Shown here: one piece after another, positions 8,085 to 17,003 of the stretch
How positions within the stretch are numbered: the stretch's first letter is position 1
Layout: the number at the start of each line of letters is the position of its first letter
Assembly (NCBI GenBank): GCA_046760105.1
Contig: JBHIDJ010000027.1
Coordinates: 1 to 28,710, forward strand
Origin: JBHIDJ01 sp046760105
GTDB lineage: Bacteria > Pseudomonadota > Gammaproteobacteria > Acidiferrobacterales > SPGG2
Direction: 5' to 3'
Length of the DNA stretch: 28,710 nt
The notes under the pieces: generated by a model
What the model saw: the letters and a program-made list of their open reading frames with translations, nothing else
Told to the model about the DNA's origin: nothing
Databases searched by the model: none
Translations under genes and position numbers: made by a program

Positions 8085-8879
8085 CTACTGCGGCACCACA
8101 ATCAACCGCAGTTTATACAGTGCCTGTTGCGCGCGCTCAAACCCCTGGGCGGCGGCGAGATACCACCACTTGACCGCCTCAGTGATGTTTTGATCGACGC
8201 CATCACCGCGCACGTACATCAGGCCCAGCGCATACTGCGCAGCCGCATCGCCGTGCACCGCCGCCTGGTGCCACCACTTGGCGGCCTGGGACATATCCTT
8301 GCTGACCCCATCGCCCTGGGCGTAAAGGAGTCCGAGGTTAAACTGGGCATCGGTGCTGCCCTGAAGCGCCGCTTTGCGGTACCATCCCGCCGCTGCGAGC
8401 GCATCGGCGACGACGCCGGTGCCCTGGGAGTAGGCCACGCCCAGGTTGTACTGCGCCTCTATATGGCCCTGGCTGGCGGCGAGCCGATACCAGTGCACCG
8501 CTTCGGTCATATCGGCTTGCACCCCTAGCCCGTTGCTGTAGACGATCCCGAGAAGAAACTGTGCCTCGCGCTCGCCTTGTTGGGAGAGCATCCGCAGCGG
8601 CAGCCCCACCGCCTCGTAGTCCTCCAGCTCCAAGGCGATACGCACCTGGGTGAGCCGTGTGGCCTTCAGCCCGAGGGTGTGCATCCGGGGAGGGGAGGTC
8701 TGGTTGGTGCCGGCGGCGCTGAGGGGCGCTTGCTCGATGGCGGCCTTGCTCGGGGCCGCAGCCAGCAGTGCGGCCGCAACGAGAAGGGTACTGCCTATGA
8801 GGAAGGCCTTCCGCAGCTGCCTCGCGTTAAAACTGACATCCTGTGTGACGTATACCGTCCCTGTGTTTACCTTGCGCAT
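8085..8879 (-). CDS. Exported Sel1-repeat protein
   Basis: This protein of about 264 residues has an N-terminal hydrophobic signal segment (KAFLIGSTLLVAAALLAAAPSKA), then at least four Sel1-like tetratricopeptide repeats of about 36 residues. Each repeat has the pattern AQ-x-x-LG-x-x-Y-x-x-G-x-GV followed by EAVKWWYLAAAQG. Sel1 repeats form a solenoid used for protein-protein contacts in the periplasm or at the envelope. I chose the ATG at 8879 because GAGG lies 5 nt upstream. A longer frame to 8930 would add 17 residues without signal-like character. Its target is unknown and its neighbours give no clue. Confidence 0.85.
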   Translation of the reverse strand: MRKVNTGTVYVTQDVSFNARQLRKAFLIGSTLLVAAALLAAAPSKAAIEQAPLSAAGTNQTSPPRMHTLGLKATRLTQVRIALELEDYEAVGLPLRMLSQQGEREAQFLLGIVYSNGLGVQADMTEAVHWYRLAASQGHIEAQYNLGVAYSQGTGVVADALAAAGWYRKAALQGSTDAQFNLGLLYAQGDGVSKDMSQAAKWWHQAAVHGDAAAQYALGLMYVRGDGVDQNITEAVKWWYLAAAQGFERAQQALYKLRLIVVPQ

Positions 8880-9314
8880 ACTAGCCTCGCTTGGTGTTAC
8901 GCCGACGTGACATGATCTCGCTCGCATCACGAATGTGTCGGCCGGTTACCCTGGATGGTTTAATCAAGATCTATGCCAATGGACCGGCAAAACCGCGAAA
9001 ATCCCGAAAAAACAGTGAGTTTTTGGCGTTCTCATGGTGTTTTTCGGGGGCCGGCAGTGCCGGCACGCGATTTGTGGCCGGCGGGCGAGCGGCAAAAATA
9101 CGTCGCATCGGTGACCCTGAGGGACAACCCCTGGGGCCCTTCCTCAGCCCCCCAGTGAATGGGGAGGGCCGGGGAGGGGATGCTGTTTCGAGCGGGTTCC
9201 GGTCTCACTCGATCCCTTCCGCATTTGTTGGGGAAGCGGTAGGGAGCTACCGCTTACCGGGTGATGGACGCATAATTTCACCTAAACTCACCTTTTGGCG
9301 CGCGCCAAGCCGAG
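8880..9314. other. Intergenic stretch between divergent genes, with a REP-like element
   Basis: This 435-nt stretch separates the Sel1 gene (minus) from the DsbA-family gene (plus) and must hold both promoters. Open frames inside it lack family motifs and run through the REP-like unit at about 9139-9178, so I do not call a gene. No clear sigma-70 promoter could be picked by eye. Confidence 0.5.
9139..9178. repeat. REP-like GC-rich palindrome
   Basis: CAGCCCCCCAGTG followed by GGGGAGGGCCGGGGAGGGG forms an imperfect palindrome of the same type as those at 13470, 13620 and 28450. Confidence 0.55.
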
Positions 9315-9935
9315 ATGCACGCTAAGAACAAACCACCACTGCGGGTCACCGTGTTTTCGGACTACGTCTGTCCGTTCTGCTATATCGGTTCTGTCCGCCT
9401 GGAGCATTTGCGAGATGAGTACGAGCTGAAAATCGATTGGCGTTTCATGGAAATCCATCCCGATAATCCGCCAGAAGGACGGCCGGTCGAGACGCTTGGC
9501 TACCCGCCGCAACAGTGGCAACAAATGATGGCGAACCTCTATCGGATGGCGGAAGAAGAGGGCGTGCATATCGCCAAACACACTTTTACAACGAACTCTC
9601 ACCGGGCCTTACTTTTGGCTGAAGTGGCCAAGGAAGAAGGCGAGGGCGTCTTCTATCGGCTACACAACAGGTTGTTTGCAGCCTATTTAGGTGAAGGGCA
9701 AAACATTGGTGATGAGGATGTCCTGCGCGGCTTGGCCAACGAGAGCGGTGTAAGCGCTGAAACGGTGGAGCGCGCCTGGCAAGAAGACACCTATGAGCAA
9801 CGTTTAAAGTCAAACCTGGTAGCCGCAGCGCGACTCGGTATAACCGGTACCCCCACGTTTGTGCTCGGAAAACGGATGCTTGTGGGTGCGGTGCCGACAA
9901 CGGCCCTTCGCGTGGCAGCAAAACAGCCGCTGTAG
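9315..9935 (+). CDS. DsbA/FrnE-family thioredoxin-fold oxidoreductase
   Basis: This 206-residue protein belongs to the DsbA-like thioredoxin family, in the FrnE / 2-hydroxychromene-2-carboxylate isomerase branch. The active-site motif CPFC is at residues 19-22, after the strand VTVFSDYV. The cis-proline loop GITGTPTFVLGKRMLVGA lies close to the C-terminus, with the helical insertion between. There is no signal peptide, so it should act in the cytoplasm, unlike periplasmic DsbA. Substrates are unknown; FrnE homologues have been linked to oxidative stress. The C-terminus converges on rtcA with 16 nt between them. Confidence 0.87.
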   Translation: MHAKNKPPLRVTVFSDYVCPFCYIGSVRLEHLRDEYELKIDWRFMEIHPDNPPEGRPVETLGYPPQQWQQMMANLYRMAEEEGVHIAKHTFTTNSHRALLLAEVAKEEGEGVFYRLHNRLFAAYLGEGQNIGDEDVLRGLANESGVSAETVERAWQEDTYEQRLKSNLVAAARLGITGTPTFVLGKRMLVGAVPTTALRVAAKQPL

Positions 9936-9951
9936 ACTACGACGCAAGGGC

Positions 9952-11007
9952 TCACGTACATCCTGTCGGGCTCATACCGGTAATTTTCACCTGACCCGGC
10001 TTACCGCTCTCGCCGGCGATATCGATATGTACTGGCAAGAACTGGCGGACGATATCGGCATTGGTAATCAAGTGCTGTGTTATTTGAGGTACACGCAGTT
10101 GGGAGAAAGCAGGCACAACGCACAGCGGAAGCATCAGCTGATCGGCAAGGTGTTCATCAATGGCCGCCCCCGTCGCAAGAAAGGCCTCCAGCGCGTCTAC
10201 GGCCTCATCGGCGACCCGCTCGGCCGGCTTGCCACGCGCCCCCAAGGCACCATAACAACACTGCGTTTCCTCGAACTCCGCGATCAGGATCAGGGCTGTA
10301 CCTGGGGAGTACGAAGACAGCCGTGACATCTCAATGTTGATGTCAACGCCGAGCCTGATGAGTCGCTTGACGGCCTGACGTCGTTGGCGCATCGCGATCG
10401 ATTCATCAAGGCTGGCCACCATGGAGAGCCCGCGGATTTGCTTTAGCTCTCCCCGCCGAACCAATGTAACAGGTGAAGAGCCGGTTAGCGGTTGTATCCG
10501 CAGGGTGATGTGACCCCCACCCCTAGGATAGAACCCGGGTCGCTCCAGTGTGGTGTCGAGACGGAAGCCGCTGCGGGCCAGATAGGGGATCCAGTGCCAC
10601 GCGAGGTAGTGGTAGCTGGGACTCCACGGCACATGCGTGCCGCCGGTGATGCTGACGACAGAGCTAGCGCCGGCAAAACTCAATGGCACGGCGATGGTCT
10701 GTAAGACGAGCGTCGCCGCACCGGCAGTACCGATGTCGAAATGGTATTCGCCGGCCTCGGTGATGCGAGGGTCAAAAAAAAGAGATAAAGACCCCACTCT
10801 CGCCCCCTGCACGTGGGCCTGACTTATAGCCGCGGCAGCTTCTACCGCCTTCAAATGCTGGGGCATGAGGCCGGGTTTGGGCCGCCGCGCCCGGATATTT
10901 GTGATACGCATGGGCTGGCGTGTCATGACCGACAATGCCAAGGCGCTGCGAAGTATCTGCCCTCCCCCTTCCCCACTGGCGCCGTCAATTTCAACCATCG
11001 TTGACAT
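9952..11007 (-). CDS. rtcA: RNA 3'-terminal phosphate cyclase
   Basis: RtcA uses ATP to turn an RNA 3'-phosphate into a 2',3'-cyclic phosphate through an enzyme-AMP intermediate. The 351-residue protein has the family opening DGASGEGGGQILR (residues 8-20), RRPKPGLMPQH at 41-51, the GGTHVPWSPS segment near 122-131, ERPGFYPRGGGH near 155-166, and a QHLITN segment with His312 in the place of the adenylated His near the C-terminus. Length is slightly above the E. coli enzyme. No rtcB ligase or sigma-54 regulator rtcR is next to it here, so it stands outside the usual rtcBA operon. Start ATG at 11007 is chosen because the motif begins just after it. Confidence 0.94.
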   Translation of the reverse strand: MSTMVEIDGASGEGGGQILRSALALSVMTRQPMRITNIRARRPKPGLMPQHLKAVEAAAAISQAHVQGARVGSLSLFFDPRITEAGEYHFDIGTAGAATLVLQTIAVPLSFAGASSVVSITGGTHVPWSPSYHYLAWHWIPYLARSGFRLDTTLERPGFYPRGGGHITLRIQPLTGSSPVTLVRRGELKQIRGLSMVASLDESIAMRQRRQAVKRLIRLGVDINIEMSRLSSYSPGTALILIAEFEETQCCYGALGARGKPAERVADEAVDALEAFLATGAAIDEHLADQLMLPLCVVPAFSQLRVPQITQHLITNADIVRQFLPVHIDIAGESGKPGQVKITGMSPTGCT

Positions 11008-11139
11008 GGTACTCAGTGCAACGTAGCGGATGCGAAAGGCAATGTCTGTGCCACGACTTTCGTCACCTATAATCGTCGTCCGTTCTCGCCTTGGTGATTA
11101 TCCTAAGGCGTTCTGGAGAGCAAACAAAGACAAGTGAAG

Positions 11140-11316
11140 ATGAAAAAACTGACACAATACATCGTGAGTCGCCGTCGGTTTTAACGCTTCGTTGTCGCCC
11201 TCATGATCATTAACGGCATCATCCTGGGATTCGAAACCATTCCTAGGTTGGAAGCGCAATACGGATGGTGGCTGCACTTCGGTAATCAAGCAATATCAAC
11301 GGGCGAGGGTGACTAA
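11140..11316 (+). pseudogene. Remnant of a voltage-gated ion channel gene (5' end, with in-frame stop)
   Basis: Reading from the ATG at 11140 gives MKKLTQYIVSRRRF, then TAA at 11182-11184, then RFVVALMIINGIILGFETIP and a Trp-rich YGWWLHFGNQ stretch. The second part resembles the first membrane segment (S1) of single-domain bacterial voltage-gated cation channels. In that family FQRF would be expected where the stop lies, so a CAA to TAA change is the simplest reading. The frame ends at 11316, well short of a full channel (normally more than 250 residues), and no later segments are visible. It is therefore both interrupted and truncated. This is based on motif memory, not a search. Confidence 0.6.
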
Positions 11317-11401
11317 AGATTACCTGGCGTCGAACAGCATTTGCATGGTCATTTGCCCGGCGACGCTGAAGGGCTGTCAGCGATATGAGGATGCGTCACT
11401 A

Positions 11402-12130
11402 GTGAAAGACAAGGTCTGGATTGCGGGTGTTGACGGATGTAGGGGCGGTTGGTTCAGCGTGCTCGCACGAGTCGCGCGAGGCTCGTGGATGTTGGACCGC
11501 TTACGCTTTACGCTTTGTAAACGCTTCTCCGAGATCCTGACCCTGTCGGAAGCACCGTCGATCGTTGCGGTAGATATTCCCATTGGTCTGTTAGATACCC
11601 CTAGACCGGGCGGTCGTGACTGTGACCGCGAGGCACGCCGTATCCTCGGGCGTGGACGTCAAAGCAGTGTCTTTACGCCGCCGATTCGGCGAGCGCTGGC
11701 GGCCGCCAGCTATCGCGAGGCCATACGTCTGAACAGCCATGGCATGAGTCGCCAGGCGTTCGGCATCCTGCCTAAGATTCGCGAGGTCGAACGCGAGTTG
11801 AACCCAACTCGCCAGCAAACGGTGTATGAAGCACATCCGGAGCTCGCGTTTGCAGGACTTGCCGGCACCCCGATGGAGCAAAACAAGAAAACGCGACCCG
11901 GTCGGCACGCACGCGCGCGGCTATTACGACATTCGTATGGCCGACATTATGTCGAACCGGACGCGTTGCGGGCACGCTTTGGCTTAAGCTTGGTTGCTAT
12001 CGATGACATTCTGGATGCCTATGCACTCGCTTACACGGCTATTCGCATCGCTGCCGGCAACGCTACGCGTTTACCTCACGGAGATCCGCCGAGCGATGCG
12101 AAAGGTTTACGCATGGAGATCTGGTACTAG
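11402..12130 (+). CDS. DUF429 family protein
   Basis: The product is about 242 residues from the GTG at 11402. It has the DUF429 hallmarks: an N-terminal AGVDGCRGGW motif, VAVDIPIGL, a VYEAHPELAF segment, and DDILDAYALAYTA near the end. DUF429 proteins are predicted to have an RNase H-like fold with acidic catalytic residues (Asp in GVDG, VDIP and DDILDA), but their substrate is not established as far as I know. The open frame extends up to 11309, but those extra residues show no family similarity and overlap the channel remnant. GAGGA at 11385-11389 precedes the GTG. ispG follows after a repeat-bearing gap of 190 nt. Confidence 0.82.
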   Translation: MKDKVWIAGVDGCRGGWFSVLARVARGSWMLDRLRFTLCKRFSEILTLSEAPSIVAVDIPIGLLDTPRPGGRDCDREARRILGRGRQSSVFTPPIRRALAAASYREAIRLNSHGMSRQAFGILPKIREVERELNPTRQQTVYEAHPELAFAGLAGTPMEQNKKTRPGRHARARLLRHSYGRHYVEPDALRARFGLSLVAIDDILDAYALAYTAIRIAAGNATRLPHGDPPSDAKGLRMEIWY

Positions 12131-12141
12131 TAAAACTTTGT

Positions 12142-12220
12142 CAGACTGGAGATCGCAGACTGGGAGACTGAAAACTTCTAACTTTTACTGCAGCTTCCGG
12201 TCTACAGCCTCCAGCGACTG
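12142..12220. repeat. Long imperfect inverted repeat (GACTGGAGA-type arms)
   Basis: The left arm at 12142-12170 contains CAGACTGGAGATCGCAGACT. The right arm at 12191-12220 is its imperfect reverse complement (GGTCTACAGCCTCCAGCGAC). A related copy, GAGACTGGAGACTG, occurs at about 25994. Both copies lie just upstream of hopanoid or isoprenoid genes (ispG and hpnA). Confidence 0.55.
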
Positions 12221-12320
12221 TCGCTCCAACCCGAGCGAGACACAGGGATTGCGTCTTCAGGCAAGAGTGAGTAGCTTATGCACCGGGTCCGCTGAGACTC
12301 CAAAACAACGAGGTCATACT

Positions 12321-13469
<1,149 letters not shown>

Positions 13470-13481
<12 letters not shown>

Positions 13482-13510
13482 CCCGCTCCCACGAGGGGAG
13501 GGGGAAGGGC
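13470..13510. repeat. REP-like GC-rich palindrome at the end of ispG
   Basis: CCTCCCCCTAACCCGCTCCC followed by ACGAGGGGAGGGGG forms a palindromic unit that includes the ispG stop codon. It is related to the unit about 110 nt downstream. Confidence 0.6.
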
Positions 13511-13619
13511 TCGGGATGTCGGGGTCAGCGGCGAAACTTCTGCGGTTGTCATGTTGAAGCTTTGTAAGCTGGATTCTCATCGGCCTTCCGCTATTAGCCG
13601 ACATTCGAAAACGGTTATT

Positions 13620-13697
13620 CCCCCTCCTCTTGTAGGAGGGGGGTAGGGGGAGGAGTTTCCCTGCCCACCTGTTGGGGAGGGCGAGGGAGGGGTCCAC
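13620..13697. repeat. REP-like palindrome, perfect 9-bp stem plus a second half-unit
   Basis: CCCCCTCCT at 13620-13628 pairs perfectly with AGGAGGGGG at 13634-13642 across the loop CTTGT. A further GGTAGGGGGAGGAG and GTTGGGGAGGGCGAGGGAGG follow, so this may be a paired REP unit. It runs up to the probable start of the downstream membrane protein gene. Confidence 0.65.
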
Positions 13698-14361
13698 CAT
13701 TAACCCAGGTACAGCATCTGCCGCGCTGAAGAGGCGTGTCGCGTTTGAACTCGGGGTGTTGGTTTTTCTTACGCCCGTCTTTTTGTATTACGCGCCTCGT
13801 GGCGTGGGTCTCTATGTGGGCAGTGCCCTGGCGTTTCTCTGCTTTATCGCTTGGACCGCGGAGGATACGCGCATCCGGATCTGGGGACAGCCAGAGGCTG
13901 CAAACCACGAACGTCTGCGACGTTCTACGCTCACCATGTCAGTGCTGACAATCCCCGTGGTCGCCGCGTTTTTCGGCTGGCACCTCTGGATGGGTCACGA
14001 CGTGTCATACGTGAATTTACTTCTTACGTTTTGTCTTTATCTTCCATGGGCGCTCCTGCAGCAGACGATTTTTCAATTCTACCTGCTGGGACGCCTGCGC
14101 GTGTTGCTGCCGCTGGCACCACCGATTTTATTGGCTGTCGTGAACGGTACAGCTTACGGGTTGGTGCACTTACCCAACCAGCAAGTGACACTGTTGACGA
14201 TTATCGGTGGGATTTTTTGGAGCTACTCGTATCTCAGGGATCGCCAAATCTGGCCGATAGCGGTTTCTCACGCAATGGTGGGATCGACGTTCTACTATTT
14301 TGTTATTGCCCGCGACCTATACGGCGAGCTTTTTGCTTACCTAAGCCACCTATTTCAGTGA
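13672..14361 (+). CDS. CPBP-like intramembrane protease homologue with Gln-Gln in place of Glu-Glu
   Basis: This multi-pass membrane protein of about 220-229 residues matches the CPBP (CAAX prenyl protease / bacteriocin-processing, Abi) family in layout. The third motif set is AYGLVHLPN (His codon 14167-14169), and VSHAMVGS (His codon 14269-14271) gives the fourth. The first motif, normally a Glu-Glu pair before a conserved Arg, reads LLQQTIFQFYLLGRL, with the two Gln codons at 14059-14064. The catalytic Glu is therefore missing and protease activity is doubtful. The start is unclear: TTG at 13672 lies in a REP-like element, and ATT at 13699 follows a strong GAGGGAGGGG. No ATG occurs before the first membrane segment. 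It sits between ispG and dxs and converges on dxs. Confidence 0.75.
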   Translation: MGRAREGSTINPGTASAALKRRVAFELGVLVFLTPVFLYYAPRGVGLYVGSALAFLCFIAWTAEDTRIRIWGQPEAANHERLRRSTLTMSVLTIPVVAAFFGWHLWMGHDVSYVNLLLTFCLYLPWALLQQTIFQFYLLGRLRVLLPLAPPILLAVVNGTAYGLVHLPNQQVTLLTIIGGIFWSYSYLRDRQIWPIAVSHAMVGSTFYYFVIARDLYGELFAYLSHLFQ

Positions 14362-14384
14362 TCGTGAGTTCGCGCTGCGGGCAG

Positions 14385-16280
14385 TCAGGCTGTCTCGGCA
14401 ATCGCCTTTTGCGGTACGAGTGTGCCGAAGCGCTGTTCAATGGCTTGTAGAATGCCAGTCATATCCAGTCCGGCTTCTGCAAGCATCTCATCGCGAGATC
14501 CTGTCTCGATGAGCGCATCCGGCAGCCCAAGGTTTAACATTAGATTTTGTTTGGCGTGGCACGCGAGGCATTCGTTCACGGCGCTGCCGGCGCCGCCCGC
14601 GACCACATTGTCCTCAATCGTCACCAGAAATTCGTGTGTGTCTGCCAGTTTCAGCAGCATGTCCTCGTCGAGCGGTTTGACGAAACGCATATTGACTACG
14701 GTGGCATTGAGCTCTTCCGCCGCTTCCATAGCCGGCGTAACCATTGCCCCATAGGCCAATAGCGCGATCCGTTCGCCTTGTCTGCGCAACTGGGCCTTAC
14801 CGATAGGCAGCATCCGCATTTCCTTTTCCACCGCCACGCCGGGACCCTTTCCGCGCGGGTAGCGCACCGCCGCGGGCTGATCAAGCTGAAATCCGGTGTA
14901 AAGCATATGACGGCATTCGTTCTCATCGGCGGGTGCCATGACCACCATGTTGGGCAGGCAGCGCAGGTAGGTGAGATCGAAGCTGCCGTTGTGAGTGGCG
15001 CCATCGGGGCCAACCACCCCCGCGCGATCGATGGCGAGTAGCACCGGCAGGTCCTGAATCACCACGTCATGGATGAGTTGGTCATAGGCCCGCTGTAGAA
15101 ACGTTGAGTAGATAGCGACCACCGGCTTTAGTCCGTCAGCCGCAAGGCCGCCAGCGAAGGTCACGCTGTGCTGCTCGGCAATGCCGACATCGAAATAGCG
15201 GTCCGGAAAGCGTTTCTCGAAATTAACGAGGCCCGAGCCTTCGCGCATCGCTGGCGTGATGCCTATCAGCCGTTCATCTTGCTCGGCCATGTCACACAAC
15301 CATTCGCCGAACACCTGGGTATAGGTCGGGGTTCCCTTGGATTTTGACGGTACGATCCCTACCTGTGGGTCGAACGGTGTGACTCCGTGATACTTGACGG
15401 GATCGGCTTCGGCGGGTGCGTAACCCTTGCCTTTGCGCGTCACGACATGCAACAGCCGTGGTCCCTTAAGAGACCGCAAGTTCTCCAGCGTCTTGACCAG
15501 GGTCGACAGGTCATGCCCATCAATGGGGCCGAAATAGTCAAACCCAAGCTCCTCAAACAACGTGCCTGGCACCACCATGCCCTTCATGTGCAACGACGTG
15601 CGGTGCGCGAGCTCCCACACTGGAGGAATTTTCCTCAGTGCCTTGTCGCCGCTCTCGCGCATAGTTCTATAAAACTTGCCCGACAGCACTCGCGCTAGAT
15701 ACTTGGACAGCGCGGCCACATTCGGCGATATCGACATATCGTTGTGATTCAGTATTACCAACAGATCAGATTTGATATCGCCGGCATGGTCGAGCGCCTC
15801 GTAGGCAAGACCGGCGGTCATCCCGCCATCGCCAATGATCGCGACGACTTTGCGATCACTGTCTTCGCGTGCTGCGGCTACGGCCATGCCCAGGCCAGCG
15901 CTAATGGAAGTACTCGAGTGGCCGGCCCCGAAGCAGTCATAAGTGCTTTCAGTGCGCCTCAGAAACGGCGCCAAGCCATCTTTCTGACGAATGGTCGAAA
16001 TACGATCGCGGCGACCGGTCAAGATCTTGTGCGGGTAAGCCTGATGCCCAACATCCCACACCAGCCGGTCCGCTGGTGTATTGAACACGTAGTGAAGCGC
16101 TACTGTAAGTTCTACTGTGCCGAGTCCAGCACCGAAATGTCCGCCGCACTGTGATATGGACTGGATAAGAAAATCGCGCAGCTCGTCCGCCAGCGACTCG
16201 AGCTTCGACGGCGGAAGCCGGCGCAAATCTTCCGGTTTATCGATGTTTTCAAGAATCCGGTATTTCTTGTTGTTAGACAT
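14385..16280 (-). CDS. dxs: 1-deoxy-D-xylulose-5-phosphate synthase
   Basis: Dxs condenses pyruvate and glyceraldehyde 3-phosphate with thiamine diphosphate to start the MEP pathway. The 631-residue protein has normal length and motifs: GGHFGAGLGTVEL at about 46-58, AGHSSTSIS with His121, and the thiamine-diphosphate site beginning GDG at 150-152 and ending with Asn178. The C-terminal transketolase part contains GIAEQHSVTFAGGLA and DRAGVVGPDGATHNG. The ATG at 16280 is preceded by GGGAG 7 nt upstream. It is transcribed away from the hopanoid cluster across a 723-nt intergenic stretch and supplies its C5 precursor. Confidence 0.97.
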   Translation of the reverse strand: MSNNKKYRILENIDKPEDLRRLPPSKLESLADELRDFLIQSISQCGGHFGAGLGTVELTVALHYVFNTPADRLVWDVGHQAYPHKILTGRRDRISTIRQKDGLAPFLRRTESTYDCFGAGHSSTSISAGLGMAVAAAREDSDRKVVAIIGDGGMTAGLAYEALDHAGDIKSDLLVILNHNDMSISPNVAALSKYLARVLSGKFYRTMRESGDKALRKIPPVWELAHRTSLHMKGMVVPGTLFEELGFDYFGPIDGHDLSTLVKTLENLRSLKGPRLLHVVTRKGKGYAPAEADPVKYHGVTPFDPQVGIVPSKSKGTPTYTQVFGEWLCDMAEQDERLIGITPAMREGSGLVNFEKRFPDRYFDVGIAEQHSVTFAGGLAADGLKPVVAIYSTFLQRAYDQLIHDVVIQDLPVLLAIDRAGVVGPDGATHNGSFDLTYLRCLPNMVVMAPADENECRHMLYTGFQLDQPAAVRYPRGKGPGVAVEKEMRMLPIGKAQLRRQGERIALLAYGAMVTPAMEAAEELNATVVNMRFVKPLDEDMLLKLADTHEFLVTIEDNVVAGGAGSAVNECLACHAKQNLMLNLGLPDALIETGSRDEMLAEAGLDMTGILQAIEQRFGTLVPQKAIAETA

Positions 16281-17003
16281 GGCTAGGCTCCCATACGGAA
16301 AGAACCACTTTGCACGGAATGACGAATACGCCGCGGGTCGTTAGGGCCTAATGGCTTGAGCTGTGTGCGTGCCGTTATGCGCTTACTGCGGCGGCTTGTA
16401 GTTGTTACCAACCGGTCCCCCCTAGCAGTCTTATTCCGATTCCCAAACCGCTATTTTCGTGTTGTCGATTAGGAATTATTGCAGATCTCGGTGGGCAGCG
16501 CCATGCGCCTGGCTCGGGGCGGTAAGCACCCTAACTCATAAGACCGTGGTCGATGCGCCGTGATTTCAAGCGAGATCGCCAGAGACGAGTCTTGAATGGT
16601 TTTTCCCCTAGTTTAAGGTATGCTTTTCTGGTGGTGGACGGCAGGTGCTGATGCGGGGAGAGGGTAGCGCGGTCTCTAAAAGGTGGCAAAATCCTCCGGC
16701 GCCGACTGTTCGCTGACGGTGAAACACACATATGAAGACCGCCATCACCCTCGCACATCCGTCACCTAGGATCGTCGACGGTCTAGCTCGCATCACGCAC
16801 GTGCCGACGCCGGCGCCACTATCTTCGCGCTGTTGCCAGCATGCTGATCGCCTGCCAATGCGTACTTGGGATGTTTGGACACCGAGTACTGGACAATTTA
16901 CACGACTATGGTGTAGCTTCGATCGCAGTCGTGGACGGTATGTTACAGACGTCGTAGCGCACAACATGACAGCTACACAACGGAAAGGACAACGCTAAGA
17001 ATC
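16281..17003. other. Long intergenic region between dxs and hpnH
   Basis: This 723-nt stretch lies between divergently transcribed dxs and hpnH, so it probably holds both promoters. Short open frames occur (for example 16732-16998), but they show no family motif and no coding-like pattern, so no gene is called. I could not identify a convincing sigma-70 pair, operator or riboswitch. Confidence 0.5.

Noticed and set aside
8034..8528. 164-residue plus-strand frame opposite the Sel1-repeat gene
   Set aside because: It is the complement of the Sel1 repeats, which give a regular pattern on the opposite strand as well.
8891..9325. 144-residue open frame on the plus strand before the DsbA-family gene
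   Set aside because: It runs through a REP-like palindrome, has no family similarity that I can see, and overlaps the start of the real gene.
11309..11401. Upstream extension of the DUF429 gene to GTG 11309
   Set aside because: The extra residues show no family similarity and begin within the channel remnant; the family sequence starts right after GTG 11402.
16732..16998. 88-residue open frame starting with ATG before hpnH
   Set aside because: No recognisable motif, irregular composition, and no clear ribosome-binding site; another short frame overlaps it. Not supported as a gene.
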